64,000 nucleotides of DNA from Nostoc linckia FACHB-104 (GTDB lineage Bacteria > Cyanobacteriota > Cyanobacteriia > Cyanobacteriales > Nostocaceae), in contig NZ_JACJQJ010000031.1 of the NCBI RefSeq assembly GCF_014696615.1, positions 22,139 to 86,138 on the forward strand, given 5' to 3'. A model generated the notes under the pieces. The model ran no database searches. It had not been told where the DNA came from and saw only the letters and a program-made list of their open reading frames with translations. Of the stretch, positions 55,118 through 64,000 are shown piece after piece. The translations under genes and the position numbers were made by a program. Each line of letters begins with the position of its first letter. Within the stretch, counting starts at the first letter, position 1.

Positions 55118-55306
55118 TTGAGTTACGACAACGCTTGTAAATATTTAGCCGAACAGTACCCCACTGATTTTGTGCGCTGGCTGCTAGGGGTATATGTGCT
55201 ACAAATTGAGGTATTAAAAACTGAACTGATTAGTAGCATTACAGCATTTTTAACTTATATATTAATAGCTGATTCAAAATTAATAGCTGATTCAAATAAA
55301 TACTAA
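55118..55306 (+). pseudogene. Truncated Rpn/DUF4351-type family protein
   Basis: A TTG-started frame reads MSYDNACKYLAEQYPTDFVRWLLGVYVLQIEVLKTELIS, the first 40 or so residues of cyanobacterial Rpn/DUF4351-type proteins (usually about 280-300 aa). It then diverges into AT-rich codons with no family similarity and stops. The nuclease core is missing, so this is a fragment. A complete but different member of this broad group lies at 60235-61188. Confidence 0.7.
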
Positions 55307-55430
55307 ATTAAATACTAAATTTTTCACTCCGTGCAAAAACTTTCAGCGAAACTTTTCAGCTACTCTGTGGGAATAGCTTTGCTGAATCAGCCTTGGCGTG
55401 AGATTATTATCTCTGCTGCCAGACAAAATC

Positions 55431-56276
55431 ATGAGTGAAATTATCGAAAAACAAGTTGCTAATGCTTGGCATGGCAAACTTAATTTAGTCTATGCCGATC
55501 GCAAAAATACCACCCAGCTAATTTACAACCACCAGCAAGCACCGCTAAAGGTACAGCGTCCGTTTTATCCAGAAAGCGAAAAAGTCTGTCATAGCGTCAT
55601 TTTACATACGGCTGGGGGAGTTGTAGGAGGCGATCGCCTGTCTCTTGATTTCCACCTCCAACCCCATACACAAGCATTAATCACTACAGCCGCCGCTAGT
55701 AAGATATACCGCAGTAACGGACAGCAAGCTAGACAAACCATCGACATCAAAGTAGATACTGGCGCTTGTTTGGAGTGGTTACCCCAAGAAACAATTTTGT
55801 TTAACAGTGCGATTTATCGGCAAGATTTACGGGTAGAATTAGCAACCGGAGCCAGTTGGTTAGGCTGGGAAATTACGCGACTAGGGCGCAGTGCTAGAGG
55901 AGAGAAATTCTTGCAAGGAGAATGGCGATCGCATACCGAAATTTGTCAGCAAGGTGTACCTTTGTGGATTGATCGGCAATATTTACCGGGTAGCGAGGAA
56001 GTTTTTCACAGTCCTCACGGCTTGGCTGGACAACCAATTGTCGGTAGTCTAGTCTGGGTTGGTAATCCAGTTGACTCAGAAATAGTAGAAAAAGCACGCA
56101 ATTTATGGCATGGTGCAGGACAGGCGGGAGTGACGCTACTACAACATGGACTTTTATGTAGATATCGCGGTGCTTCCACATCTGAGGTGCGAAACTGGTT
56201 TACGGCTGTTTGGCAGATGCTACGGGTTAATTTTTTGAGCCGTGGTAGCTGCATACCCAGAGTTTGGCAGGTTTGA
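55431..56276 (+). CDS. ureD: Urease accessory protein UreD
   Basis: A 281-aa protein of the UreD/UreH family, which with UreF and UreG delivers nickel to apo-urease. Seen: [28 protein letters not shown] (about 59-74), [27 protein letters not shown] and [16 protein letters not shown] 55431 (MSEIIEKQ) fits the family better than an upstream GTG at 55398. First gene of the urease run, 22 bases before ureA. ureE, ureF and ureG are not in the window. Confidence 0.95.
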   Translation: MSEIIEKQVANAWHGKLNLVYADRKNTTQLIYNHQQAPLKVQRPFYPESEKVCHSVILHTAGGVVGGDRLSLDFHLQPHTQALITTAAASKIYRSNGQQARQTIDIKVDTGACLEWLPQETILFNSAIYRQDLRVELATGASWLGWEITRLGRSARGEKFLQGEWRSHTEICQQGVPLWIDRQYLPGSEEVFHSPHGLAGQPIVGSLVWVGNPVDSEIVEKARNLWHGAGQAGVTLLQHGLLCRYRGASTSEVRNWFTAVWQMLRVNFLSRGSCIPRVWQV

Positions 56277-56298
56277 ACGAAGCGCAGAGGAGGAAACA

Positions 56299-56601
56299 AT
56301 GCAACTTACGCCGCAGGAAAAAGATAAGTTGTTAATTTTTACTGCTGCTTTATTAGCAGAGAGACGTAAGAACAGAGGTTTGAAATTAAATTATCCAGAA
56401 GCAGTTGCTTATATTTCTGCTGCAATTTTAGAAGGTGCAAGAGATGGGCAAACTGTTGCGGAATTAATGAGTTATGGCACAACTTTGTTAACGCGAAATG
56501 ACGTGATGGAAGGTGTGCCGGAAATGGTAAATGAAGTGCAAGTAGAAGCAACTTTTCCTGATGGGACAAAGTTAGTAACTGTGCATAATCCCATTCGTTA
56601 A
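56299..56601 (+). CDS. ureA: Urease subunit gamma
   Basis: A 100-aa subunit: [64 protein letters not shown]. Start ATG 56299 has an excellent SD AGGAGG six bases upstream. Forms the (alpha-beta-gamma)3 urease with UreB and UreC in the cytoplasm. 18 bases before ureB, so cotranscribed. Confidence 0.97.
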   Translation: MQLTPQEKDKLLIFTAALLAERRKNRGLKLNYPEAVAYISAAILEGARDGQTVAELMSYGTTLLTRNDVMEGVPEMVNEVQVEATFPDGTKLVTVHNPIR

Positions 56602-56619
56602 TTTACAAAGGAGTAAAGT

Positions 56620-56931
56620 ATGATTCCCGGAGAAATTATTACCCCAGATGGAGAAATTGAATTAAATGCTGGGCGTGAAACTATTAAATTACTAGTAGCA
56701 AATACAGGCGATCGCCCCATACAAGTTGGTTCACATTTTCACTTTTTTGAAGTTAACTCAGCCTTAAGTTTTGATAGAGAACAAGCGCGAGGAATGCGCC
56801 TCGATATTCCTGCTGGCACCGCAGTTCGCTTTGAACCAGGGGATGAAAAAGAAATAACTCTCGTACCTCTGGTTGGCACTCGCAAAGTCTATGGTTTCAA
56901 TGCCAAGATTAATGGAAATCTTGATAGTTAA
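56620..56931 (+). CDS. ureB: Urease subunit beta
   Basis: A 103-aa subunit: [59 protein letters not shown] and [12 protein letters not shown] are all family blocks. SD AAAGGAG before ATG 56620. In an unbroken operon ureC would follow immediately; here 1.6 kb of other sequence intervenes. Confidence 0.97.
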   Translation: MIPGEIITPDGEIELNAGRETIKLLVANTGDRPIQVGSHFHFFEVNSALSFDREQARGMRLDIPAGTAVRFEPGDEKEITLVPLVGTRKVYGFNAKINGNLDS

Positions 56932-56951
56932 AAAATTTAAGTTATGCCAAA

Positions 56952-57662
56952 ATGCGGGATAGTAGGATTTTACGCTATCACAATAATCAAGAATTAATTA
57001 CGCTTACCAGTATTTTAATTTTATTACTGTGGCTATTTTTTAGTATTACATTGTCTATTTTTAACTGGAAGTTAATTCCTGAATGGTATCTGTTTAAAGG
57101 TATAACTTCAGGGATTATTTTATTACTCATATTGTCTATATTTATCTATATATTTATTGCAATAATAGTCAGATTTTCATCTCATTTAAATAAGAGACAA
57201 GGGTTTTTGGCAAAATCCCAAGATGTAGTAATATCAATTCTAGTATTTTTAATATGGATTTTTGCAACTTTTTTGTTTGTCACACAAAGCTTAGGCGCTT
57301 TTAGTTTTACATACAGTAATTTGAATAAGCAGGTTCATTATCCTGCATATGCAAAAACAATTTATATATATGAAAGTTCAGAGTTTCTGGAAAAATATAA
57401 AACTTATAGTTTGTGGATAAAAAACGGCTGGTTGCCAATAATGCATAAACAAACTGATTTTCCAAGTTCACAACCTATAAAAGCTTTTAACGAAACTTGC
57501 TTGAATAATAAACAATGTTTAGAAGCAATAATTCAACTTCCTATTGATGAAGAATTTGTTTGGAATTTTAATTTAAAAACTGACAAACACTGGTATTTAA
57601 GTACAAAAACAGGTAAAACCAGTCAAGATATTAGGTCATTGAGGAATAATTATGAGTTATAG
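56952..57662 (+). CDS. AT-rich membrane protein inserted in the urease operon, unknown function
   Basis: A 236-aa protein with three hydrophobic segments (about 15-35, 47-73, 90-112), then a soluble domain with YIYESSEFLEKYKTY and two Cys (CLNNKQC). I do not recognise it. It is clearly richer in A and T than ureB and ureC, suggesting separate origin. It starts 20 bases after ureB; its stop overlaps the start of a ureC 5' remnant (57652), whose SD GAGG lies inside it. Confidence 0.7.
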   Translation: MRDSRILRYHNNQELITLTSILILLLWLFFSITLSIFNWKLIPEWYLFKGITSGIILLLILSIFIYIFIAIIVRFSSHLNKRQGFLAKSQDVVISILVFLIWIFATFLFVTQSLGAFSFTYSNLNKQVHYPAYAKTIYIYESSEFLEKYKTYSLWIKNGWLPIMHKQTDFPSSQPIKAFNETCLNNKQCLEAIIQLPIDEEFVWNFNLKTDKHWYLSTKTGKTSQDIRSLRNNYEL

Positions 57663-57732
57663 AATGGATCGTCGTGCTTATGCAGAAACCTATGGGGCTA
57701 CAGTAGGCGATCGCATCTTATTTATTGAATAG
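57652..57732 (+). pseudogene. Remnant duplicate of the ureC 5' end
   Basis: 27 codons reading [20 protein letters not shown], then RILFIE and stop. Intact ureC at 58516 begins [20 protein letters not shown], then [12 protein letters not shown]. The copy keeps an SD and start but lacks the RLADTE codons and ends at TAG. Its last 11 bases overlap the 3' end of the retropepsin gene on the other strand. Confidence 0.88.
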
Positions 57733-58126
57733 GTTTAATTTCAAACTCTAATTTGGAACGGTAAAAACAAACATCAAATTCCAAGAAAAAATTAGTTTGT
57801 CCAAGAATTAAAGGAGCATTAACACTGCTTACCCATGCAAATACTAACTGTACTGGTGGAAAATTGCTAATTTCAGCCATTGCGAAAAATGGGATAGCAG
57901 GTTGATTACTGAGATTTCCTGCCAATTGAATAATAGCTTTACTTTCATCCCAAATTCCACCCAACTGAAGCCCTAGCTCATAGGGCATAACATTGACAGT
58001 AGCACCACTATCAACTAAACCATTTGCTTCTATGCTGTGATTTTCTCGATTTAAAACTAGGGGAATTCTGGGTAAGCTATCAAATTCGTTTTGGGTAGAA
58101 CTTGTGGTGGAATACTTGAACCGCAT
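57722..58126 (-). CDS. Retropepsin-like aspartic protease family protein
   Basis: A 134-aa protein with the aspartyl-protease motif GLVDSGATVNVMPYELGLQL (about 36-55; catalytic Asp39 in DSGA) and a second strand motif ApLILGQTNFFLEFDVCF, the size of a retropepsin monomer that would act as a dimer. Common in cyanobacteria next to the type of small gene found upstream here; function unknown. The last codons and stop coincide with the antisense of the ureC remnant, suggesting the C-terminus was formed at the insertion junction. It lies five bases after its partner. Confidence 0.82.
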   Translation of the reverse strand: MRFKYSTTSSTQNEFDSLPRIPLVLNRENHSIEANGLVDSGATVNVMPYELGLQLGGIWDESKAIIQLAGNLSNQPAIPFFAMAEISNFPPVQLVFAWVSSVNAPLILGQTNFFLEFDVCFYRSKLEFEIKPIQ

Positions 58127-58131
58127 ACAGC

Positions 58132-58371
58132 TTAATGACTGGAATCCTGTGATTTGAGTGCTTCCATCAAGACTGCACCAGCCCCGAAGCTATTATAAGG
58201 AGTAGGTAAATTATAGGTTTTGAATGGTTCCAACGGAGAAATATCCTCAACTGTATCTAAATCTTCGGCAAGGATGCGAATTAGCTTAAGTTTTTCTGAT
58301 GGCGAAAGCTTGCGAGCTATGGGAATTAAATCTGCTAGGGTCATTCTATCTAAGCCTCCAAGAACGCTCAT
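58132..58371 (-). CDS. Small partner protein of the retropepsin
   Basis: A 79-aa protein: MTLADLIPIARKLSPSEKLK, then LIRILAEDLDTVEDISPLEP and TYNLPTPYNSFGAGAVLMEA. The N-terminal SPSEKLKLIRILAEDL helix resembles small antitoxin-like proteins of cyanobacteria, and similar genes often precede retropepsin genes there. The start is ATG at 58371. It is the first gene of the two-gene minus-strand unit between ureB and ureC. Whether the pair is a toxin-antitoxin-like module is not known. Confidence 0.72.
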   Translation of the reverse strand: MSVLGGLDRMTLADLIPIARKLSPSEKLKLIRILAEDLDTVEDISPLEPFKTYNLPTPYNSFGAGAVLMEALKSQDSSH

Positions 58372-58515
58372 TTATAGCATAAACCTCTTTCATTAATATT
58401 TATTTCCTGAAATTTACTGTTATCGTCAAATATCAAACTATACAAAAATTTTCACTTTAGCTGCCTCAGGTTGCTGAAAAATATTTAAATCAACACCATC
58501 GCTAGGAGTGGTATT

Positions 58516-60231
58516 ATGCCTTACAGAATGGATCGCCGTGCTTATGCAGAAACCTATGGCCCAACAGTAGGCGATCGCGTCCGACTTGCGGATACAGAAT
58601 TATTTATCGAAGTAGAACAAGATTTTACTACCTACGGCGATGAAGTGAAATTTGGCGGCGGTAAAGTCATCCGCGATGGAATGGGACAATCCCCCATTTC
58701 TAACGCCGATGGTGCTGTAGATTTAGTCATTACAAATGCTTTAATTCTGGATTGGTGGGGTGTAGTTAAAGCCGATATTGGGATTAAAGACGGCAAAATA
58801 TTTAAAATTGGTAAAGCGGGAAATCCTTATATTCAAAATAATGTCGATATTATTATCGGCCCCGGAACCGAAGCTTTAGCTGGGGAAGGGATGATTCTCA
58901 CGGCTGGAGGTGTGGATTCCCACATCCATTTTATTTGTCCGCAACAGATAGAAGTGGCGATCGCCTCCGGAATAACTACGATGATTGGCGGTGGTACAGG
59001 CCCCGCTACAGGGACAAACGCCACTACCTGCACCCCTGGCCCTTGGAATATGTACCGGATGTTGCAAGCTGCTGATGCGTTTCCTGTGAATTTAGGATTT
59101 TTAGGTAAAGGTAACGCCAGTCAACCTCAAGGACTTGTGGAACAAGTACAAGCTGGTGCAATGGGGTTAAAGCTGCATGAAGACTGGGGAACCACACCCG
59201 CAACTATTGACACTTGCCTCAGCGTCGCGGATGAGTATGATGTACAAGTAGCAATTCACACCGACACCCTTAACGAAGCCGGATTTGTCGAAGATACGAT
59301 CGCAGCTTTTAAGAATCGTGCCATCCACACCTACCACACCGAAGGCGCAGGCGGCGGACACGCGCCAGATATTATCAAAGTTTGTGGCGAGGCGAATGTT
59401 CTCCCTTCATCCACCAACCCCACACGCCCTTACACCCTCAATACTTTAGACGAACACCTGGATATGTTGATGGTATGTCATCATCTCGATCCGGCGATCG
59501 CGGAAGATGTCGCCTTTGCTGAGTCTCGTATCCGTCGGGAAACCATCGCCGCCGAGGATATTTTGCATGATTTAGGCGCGTTTAGTATGATTTCTTCCGA
59601 CTCCCAAGCAATGGGGCGGGTAGGCGAAGTAATAATTCGCACCTGGCAGACATCTCATAAAATGAAGGTGCAACGGGGAATCCTTAACCCGCAAGGAGAT
59701 GAGCAAAGAGCAGATAATTTTCGAGCAAAAAGATATGTTGCTAAATACACTATTAACCCAGCCATTACTCACGGAATAGCCCAGTATGTGGGGTCAGTAG
59801 AAGAGGGGAAACTTGCAGATTTGTGTTTGTGGCGACCGGCATTTTTTGGCGTGAAGCCAGAGATAGTCATTAAAGGCGGAATGATTGCATGGGCGCAAAT
59901 GGGCGACGCTAACGCCAGTATTCCCACACCGCAACCAGTGCATATGCGACCGATGTTTGGTAGTTTTGCAGGGGCGCGTCACGCCACATCATTAACTTTT
60001 GTTTCCCAAGCGGCGTTAGAAAGAGAGATTCCCAGTCAATTAGGTTTACGAAAATCAGCCGTAGCAGTTTCCGGGACACGCCAAATAACTAAGCGAGATT
60101 TAAAGCTAAATGATGCGTTACCCCAGATTGAAGTAGATCCAGAAACCTATGAAGTCAGGGCTGATGGCGAGTTGCTGATTTGTGAACCTGCAACAATTTT
60201 ACCAATGGCGCAAAGATACTTTTTGTTTTAG
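58516..60231 (+). CDS. ureC: Urease subunit alpha (catalytic)
   Basis: A 571-aa nickel enzyme hydrolysing urea to ammonia and carbamate. Active-site residues are intact: His136 and His138 (SHIHFICP), carbamylated Lys219 ([12 protein letters not shown]), His in [28 protein letters not shown], the flap [20 protein letters not shown], and Asp362 ([11 protein letters not shown]). SD AGGAG precedes ATG 58516. It is separated from ureB by foreign sequence and probably needs a promoter of its own or read-through. The next gene follows after three bases. Confidence 0.98.
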   Translation: MPYRMDRRAYAETYGPTVGDRVRLADTELFIEVEQDFTTYGDEVKFGGGKVIRDGMGQSPISNADGAVDLVITNALILDWWGVVKADIGIKDGKIFKIGKAGNPYIQNNVDIIIGPGTEALAGEGMILTAGGVDSHIHFICPQQIEVAIASGITTMIGGGTGPATGTNATTCTPGPWNMYRMLQAADAFPVNLGFLGKGNASQPQGLVEQVQAGAMGLKLHEDWGTTPATIDTCLSVADEYDVQVAIHTDTLNEAGFVEDTIAAFKNRAIHTYHTEGAGGGHAPDIIKVCGEANVLPSSTNPTRPYTLNTLDEHLDMLMVCHHLDPAIAEDVAFAESRIRRETIAAEDILHDLGAFSMISSDSQAMGRVGEVIIRTWQTSHKMKVQRGILNPQGDEQRADNFRAKRYVAKYTINPAITHGIAQYVGSVEEGKLADLCLWRPAFFGVKPEIVIKGGMIAWAQMGDANASIPTPQPVHMRPMFGSFAGARHATSLTFVSQAALEREIPSQLGLRKSAVAVSGTRQITKRDLKLNDALPQIEVDPETYEVRADGELLICEPATILPMAQRYFLF

Positions 60232-60234
60232 TCC

Positions 60235-61188
60235 ATGACTGAGCAATCTACCGATTACGATAGTCCTTGGAAAGAAATCATAGAGCTATATTTTAAGAGC
60301 TTTTTGGAATTCTTTTTCATCAAAGCTTACGACGCGATCGACTGGACGCGACCTTACGAATTTCTGGACACCGAACTACAACAGCTAGAACCCGACGCAG
60401 AAATTGGACGGCGTTTCGTTGATAAAGTCGCCAAAGTTTGGCTACTTGACGGCGAAGAAGCTTGGGTATTGGTTCACGTAGAAGTCCAAGGACAATATGA
60501 CAGCCAATTTGCCGAACGGATGTACACCTACAATTACCGCTTGTTTGACCGCCATAAAAAGCGAGTCATCAGCTTGGCTGTATTAGCCGATGAACAAGCA
60601 AATTGGCGACCTTCCAGCTACGGCTATGAACTGGCGGGATGTCGCGTCAGCTTAGAGTTTCCCATAGCGAAGTTATTGGACTATGAACAAACTTGGGAAA
60701 CCCTAGAGCAAACCACCAACCCCTTTGGGATAATTGTGATGGCGCATCTTAAAACGAAAGCGACGCAACGAAACCCAGAAAGTCGGCTACAGTGGAAATT
60801 AAGCCTAGTTAGACGACTTTTTGAAAGGGGATATAGCCGGGGAGATATTCAAGAAATATTCCGGTTTATCGACTGGGTGATGGTTTTACCAAAAGAATTG
60901 ACAAGTAGTTTCAAAACTGAAGTGAGAAATTACGAGGAGACAAATAGAATGCGATACGTAACTAGTATTGAAAGATTAGCAAAAGAAGAAGGGATTATTG
61001 AGACTGCGAGAGAAAGCGTGATTGAAGTTTTAGAAACTCGCTTTGGAGAAGTGCCAAATGCTATTGTGGAAGCTATCAATGCTATAGAAGAACCATCAGT
61101 ATTAAAGACGCTTTTGAAGAGAGCGATCGCAATTCCTTCCACAGCCGAATTTCAGCAACTATTAGATAATCTCACTTCTGGACAATGA
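60235..61188 (+). CDS. Rpn-family (PD-(D/E)XK nuclease/transposase-like) protein
   Basis: A 317-aa protein: KEIIELYFKSFLEFFFIKAY, IGRRFVDKVAKVWLLDGEEA, a nuclease-like core WVLVHVEVQGQYDSQFAERM, TYNYRLFDRHKKRVISLAVL, and a helical C-terminus ending VLKTLLKRAIAIPSTAEFQQ. This matches cyanobacterial Rpn-family recombination-promoting nuclease/putative transposase proteins, which occur in many copies. The catalytic pattern E-x-Q after a hydrophobic strand is visible. Start ATG 60235 is three bases after ureC, so it is likely cotranscribed with it, though unrelated in function. Confidence 0.85.
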   Translation: MTEQSTDYDSPWKEIIELYFKSFLEFFFIKAYDAIDWTRPYEFLDTELQQLEPDAEIGRRFVDKVAKVWLLDGEEAWVLVHVEVQGQYDSQFAERMYTYNYRLFDRHKKRVISLAVLADEQANWRPSSYGYELAGCRVSLEFPIAKLLDYEQTWETLEQTTNPFGIIVMAHLKTKATQRNPESRLQWKLSLVRRLFERGYSRGDIQEIFRFIDWVMVLPKELTSSFKTEVRNYEETNRMRYVTSIERLAKEEGIIETARESVIEVLETRFGEVPNAIVEAINAIEEPSVLKTLLKRAIAIPSTAEFQQLLDNLTSGQ

Positions 61189-61213
61189 GCGATCGCAATT
61201 TTTATTTTTTGAT

Positions 61214-63634
61214 TCACTCATTTGTAATAGGTAACAACAAAGTTTCCTCAATTTTCTGCCTCACTTCACGGCTTAAATAACAATCGCTATTTAGGCAATC
61301 TACAAGCAGCTTATTAGCATTATAATAACTTTGTAACAGCTTGGTTTGTACATCGTTGAATTGCCAATTATGACCAATATTTCGATATTTAATCATTAAT
61401 TCTCTTAAGTTTTTAATCCAATTTTGTATATTAGTTTGTAAGCGTAAATAATTTATATTTTTGTCTTCTAATATTTTATATATTTGTATTCTAAGATGAT
61501 AAATTGAGTTTTTAAAATTCCTATCTTTGGCGTAATTTATAGCATATTCAAGAGTTTGAAAAAGTTCTTTGTTTAAATTTGTTATTATAAAGTTGGTATT
61601 AAATGATGCATTAATATTATTCTCTCTCTGAGAAAGTACAAAACCAATATTAAAAGTACGCTCAAGATTACATGCTAAATTGAGTGTTAAAGCCAGATAA
61701 CGGTCTAGAGCAAGTTCGTTAGATTCAGAAAGTATTGAACTAAAAATACGATATTGATTTACAGAAAGAGAAGTATGAAAAGCTGAAATAAGGTCTGAAT
61801 TTGTGGCAAGGTTACAACCATGATAGATTGCCTGATATAGAGAATTAGTATGACCTTGTGAGACTACAATAATAGAAAATAGATCGCAATCTAAAGTAAG
61901 ATAAAAAGTCCAAACAGCAAATGGTTCAAAAGAAGAAATAGTAGAACTTTTTTGACTAACCCAAGACAAGAAATTTTTTATATGATTATCATCTGGGCTC
62001 ATTAACCTGATTTTTTGCTGCATCTTTAACAAGAATTCATCAGCATTTCTCATCATACCTACACTAAGTAAAAATATCTCACGCCAATCTTTATCATTGA
62101 TATAGCGTAATAGTTTTTCAAATCCAGACTTATTAACAATTTCTCGGGCTGCAAAATATGCCTGAAGTGTTCTGCTAGAAAAGCAATAGACTCCTGTTGC
62201 TGTTTCCATCAGTAGCCCATGCTGGGCTGCAATAGACTTCAATATTACTTGACTGTCTTGTTCTAAATTTAATTCATTAGAAGTTTTATCTAAACCTTGG
62301 ATAAAGTTAGCTATATATAGCTCAACTGTTTTTTGCTTAAAGAAATAGTTTTTCTGCTCAAAGGTAATCAAGGCAATTTGGCTTAGCAAATCTTCTTTAC
62401 GTTGTAAAGAAAGGTTTTGATAGACTTGATCGCGCTTAATATTGCGTTTGGCATCCCATTTTTTGAGCAATATATCTAAACCTTCTTTGTAAAGCTCAGA
62501 ACGATTGTTGGGGAAATCTGCACTTTCCCCAAATACCAAACAAAGTAGAGTCAATAATAGTGGGCTGCTGGCCATCTCTTGAATTGGTTTATTCTCCTCA
62601 AGTTTTTGAATGAATTTTTCAGCATTTACCGAGTCACTTAACTGAAACCAATTTTGAGCAAAAATGGCTATTTGCTCTTCATCAAAATCCGCAACTTCCA
62701 CCTCTGTAAACCTTTCAAAGGTGTATTCTTTGGCAGCTATCCGACAGGTAATGACAAACTGATTGGTATGAAACTTATCGGAAATATCTCTAATTTGCCG
62801 TAATACACGTTTTGTATCTTCCTCTCGAACTTCATCTAAGCCATCCAATAAAACCAATACTTTACCCTGTCTCAAAAGCTTGTCTGCTTTAGCGCTGGCA
62901 TCCTGTACTCCACAAAACGCCAATTGTTGAGCAATATATTCCAACATATCTGGCTGTTTGGGCGTTTCTGCAAAATCTTTAAGCGTGATAAATAAAGGAA
63001 CTTGATTTGTCAAATACTGCCCCTCAATACATTGCATAGCCAGATATTTCAAAAATGTAGTCTTTCCTGCGCCTGGTTTACCTAACACCATCAGTTTCTG
63101 ATGCTGCTGTACTGCTTCTATTCCTGGTACTTGCTTCTCTTTAACTCTGTTAAGTCCAAACCGCTCAAAGTCATCTGGCTCAGAATTTTGCAACAGTTCA
63201 GAGATATCTAATCGCCTACGTCCGGTGATTTTCTCCAGAATGTTGACATTGGTATAGATACCCCGTTCACCCGTTAACTCTATTGGTTGGGGCATATCTA
63301 GCACCCGCATTGTTCCACACTTTTCTTTAATGCTGGGTTTAACCTGTTCGCGGATTTCTTGAACTAGAGCATCAATATCAGAGTCTTGCTCTGAAGTTTG
63401 TTTTACTTCAGATTGTCGATTTTCTTGAATTTCTTGCCACTCCAGCCCCAATTTTTTGCATATTTCAACAAATAAGCTGCTATCAACAGGCTTACGGTTA
63501 AAAAATTTATTGACTGGTTGACGGGTAACGGATAAAGCGTCCGCTAGCTTTTGCTGTGTTCCAAATTTGTCGATTAAAGCTAACTTTGCAGACTGAATAC
63601 CTTGATGAGAAGCCTGAAGCGATCGCTTGACCAT
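61214..63634 (-). CDS. NACHT-domain NTPase with N-terminal HTH (NLR-like, candidate defence gene)
   Basis: An 806-aa protein. Residues about 15-75 form a DNA-binding-like HTH (FGTQQKLADALSVTRQPVNK). The NACHT module has a P-loop VLGKPGAGKTTFLKYLA (near 182-198), Walker B KVLVLLDGLDEVREED (about 254-269) and sensor FVITCRIAAKEY. The C-terminal half (about 450-806) is helical, AT-rich and lacks recognisable repeats or an effector domain. Bacterial NACHT proteins can act as anti-phage sensors, others as regulators; which applies here is inference. Convergent with the Rpn gene; no partner gene upstream. Confidence 0.88.
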   Translation of the reverse strand: MVKRSLQASHQGIQSAKLALIDKFGTQQKLADALSVTRQPVNKFFNRKPVDSSLFVEICKKLGLEWQEIQENRQSEVKQTSEQDSDIDALVQEIREQVKPSIKEKCGTMRVLDMPQPIELTGERGIYTNVNILEKITGRRRLDISELLQNSEPDDFERFGLNRVKEKQVPGIEAVQQHQKLMVLGKPGAGKTTFLKYLAMQCIEGQYLTNQVPLFITLKDFAETPKQPDMLEYIAQQLAFCGVQDASAKADKLLRQGKVLVLLDGLDEVREEDTKRVLRQIRDISDKFHTNQFVITCRIAAKEYTFERFTEVEVADFDEEQIAIFAQNWFQLSDSVNAEKFIQKLEENKPIQEMASSPLLLTLLCLVFGESADFPNNRSELYKEGLDILLKKWDAKRNIKRDQVYQNLSLQRKEDLLSQIALITFEQKNYFFKQKTVELYIANFIQGLDKTSNELNLEQDSQVILKSIAAQHGLLMETATGVYCFSSRTLQAYFAAREIVNKSGFEKLLRYINDKDWREIFLLSVGMMRNADEFLLKMQQKIRLMSPDDNHIKNFLSWVSQKSSTISSFEPFAVWTFYLTLDCDLFSIIVVSQGHTNSLYQAIYHGCNLATNSDLISAFHTSLSVNQYRIFSSILSESNELALDRYLALTLNLACNLERTFNIGFVLSQRENNINASFNTNFIITNLNKELFQTLEYAINYAKDRNFKNSIYHLRIQIYKILEDKNINYLRLQTNIQNWIKNLRELMIKYRNIGHNWQFNDVQTKLLQSYYNANKLLVDCLNSDCYLSREVRQKIEETLLLPITNE

Positions 63635-64000
63635 ATTTTGATGAACAACTTTTTACCCATTTTAACGACGTAAAACAAAAGTTATACTTACCGCGTACAT
63701 AACTCACACAACCAGAAAGCCTTGTGATTACGTTATTAGAGCGATTTTAAAAAGGCGTAAATACACTATTGCTTACTGAGGCGATCGCAATGCTCGAAAT
63801 ACTAAGTAAACCAAAAAGTTTTTCCCAAAGAGCGATTGCCAAATATTTGGTAACATAAGATACTTTTTGATACCCAATACTCTAACCAGCAGACATAGGA
63901 TAGATTATTATTACTTATGATTAGCTAGTCGAGAATGCGTCAATATTAACCTGATGAAATATAAATGCTTTCAACTACTTGATATTTCCGCTGTAGTGCT
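63635..64000. other. Gene-free stretch to window end, 366 bases
   Basis: Upstream region of the NACHT gene with one GCGATCGC octamer. No complete gene, RNA or strong promoter is visible; a gene may begin beyond the window. Confidence 0.45.

Noticed and set aside
57652..57732. Short ureC-like frame as a functional leader peptide
   Set aside because: Sequence loss inside a conserved block and an early stop point to a remnant; no evidence for a leader role.

Overview
The window reads as chromosome of a filamentous, probably heterocyst-forming cyanobacterium (Nostocales: Nostoc, Calothrix or Tolypothrix type). The basis is the recurrent GCGATCGC (HIP1) octamer inside and between genes, many 7-base tandem repeats typical of that order, near-absence of Shine-Dalgarno sites on many genes, and gene families characteristic of the group (MASE1 kinases, DXCF cyanobacteriochromes, FHA proteins, ABC1 kinases, an Npun_R2821/R2823-type glycosyltransferase triad). 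No rRNA, tRNA, CRISPR array, intact transposase or phage gene was recognised.

Layout. 1-12 kb: mixed housekeeping and signalling genes (DUF3131 fragment, mnmH, prohibitin, endonuclease V, pentapeptide protein, two FHA proteins of which one is fused to an oxidoreductase-like domain, SGNH esterase, ABC1 kinase). 12-22 kb: a minus-strand glycan operon of eight genes (three paralogous GT-A-like proteins, a GT10 fucosyltransferase-like enzyme, two GT4 enzymes, a GT8-like enzyme and an ABC exporter with an unusual C-terminal extension). 22-36 kb: gloB, an M14-like peptidase, rplI, dnaB, FKBP, phasin-like protein, phosphodiester glycosidase, site-2 protease, argJ, Mut7-C protein, ROK kinase. Between the site-2 protease and argJ lies a 1.2 kb gene-free stretch with a tandem array of what look like small RNA genes, two intact and two decayed.

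36-52 kb: signalling. A zinc-ribbon Ser/Thr kinase is paired with a TPR-plus-periplasmic-binding protein. A PixJ-like photoreceptor with two DXCF bilin domains is followed by a CheA-like protein that has lost its phosphorylatable His and its ATPase, and by a convergent MASE1 histidine kinase. proB, which is squeezed between two 7-base repeat tracts, yqeG and a NarL-type regulator follow. 52-64 kb: a frameshifted ferredoxin-like gene, groES-groEL under a perfect CIRCE operator, the urease genes ureD-ureA-ureB-ureC interrupted by a membrane protein, a 5' ureC remnant and a retropepsin gene pair, then an Rpn-family protein and a NACHT NTPase with an N-terminal HTH.

The points most worth a second look are the tandem small-RNA array (about 32.0-32.75 kb), the ABC exporter carrying histidine-kinase dimerisation-like modules, the partial ureC duplication with an inserted retropepsin pair, the repeat-derived start of proB, and several decayed genes (ferredoxin frameshift, histidine kinase tail, Rpn fragment).
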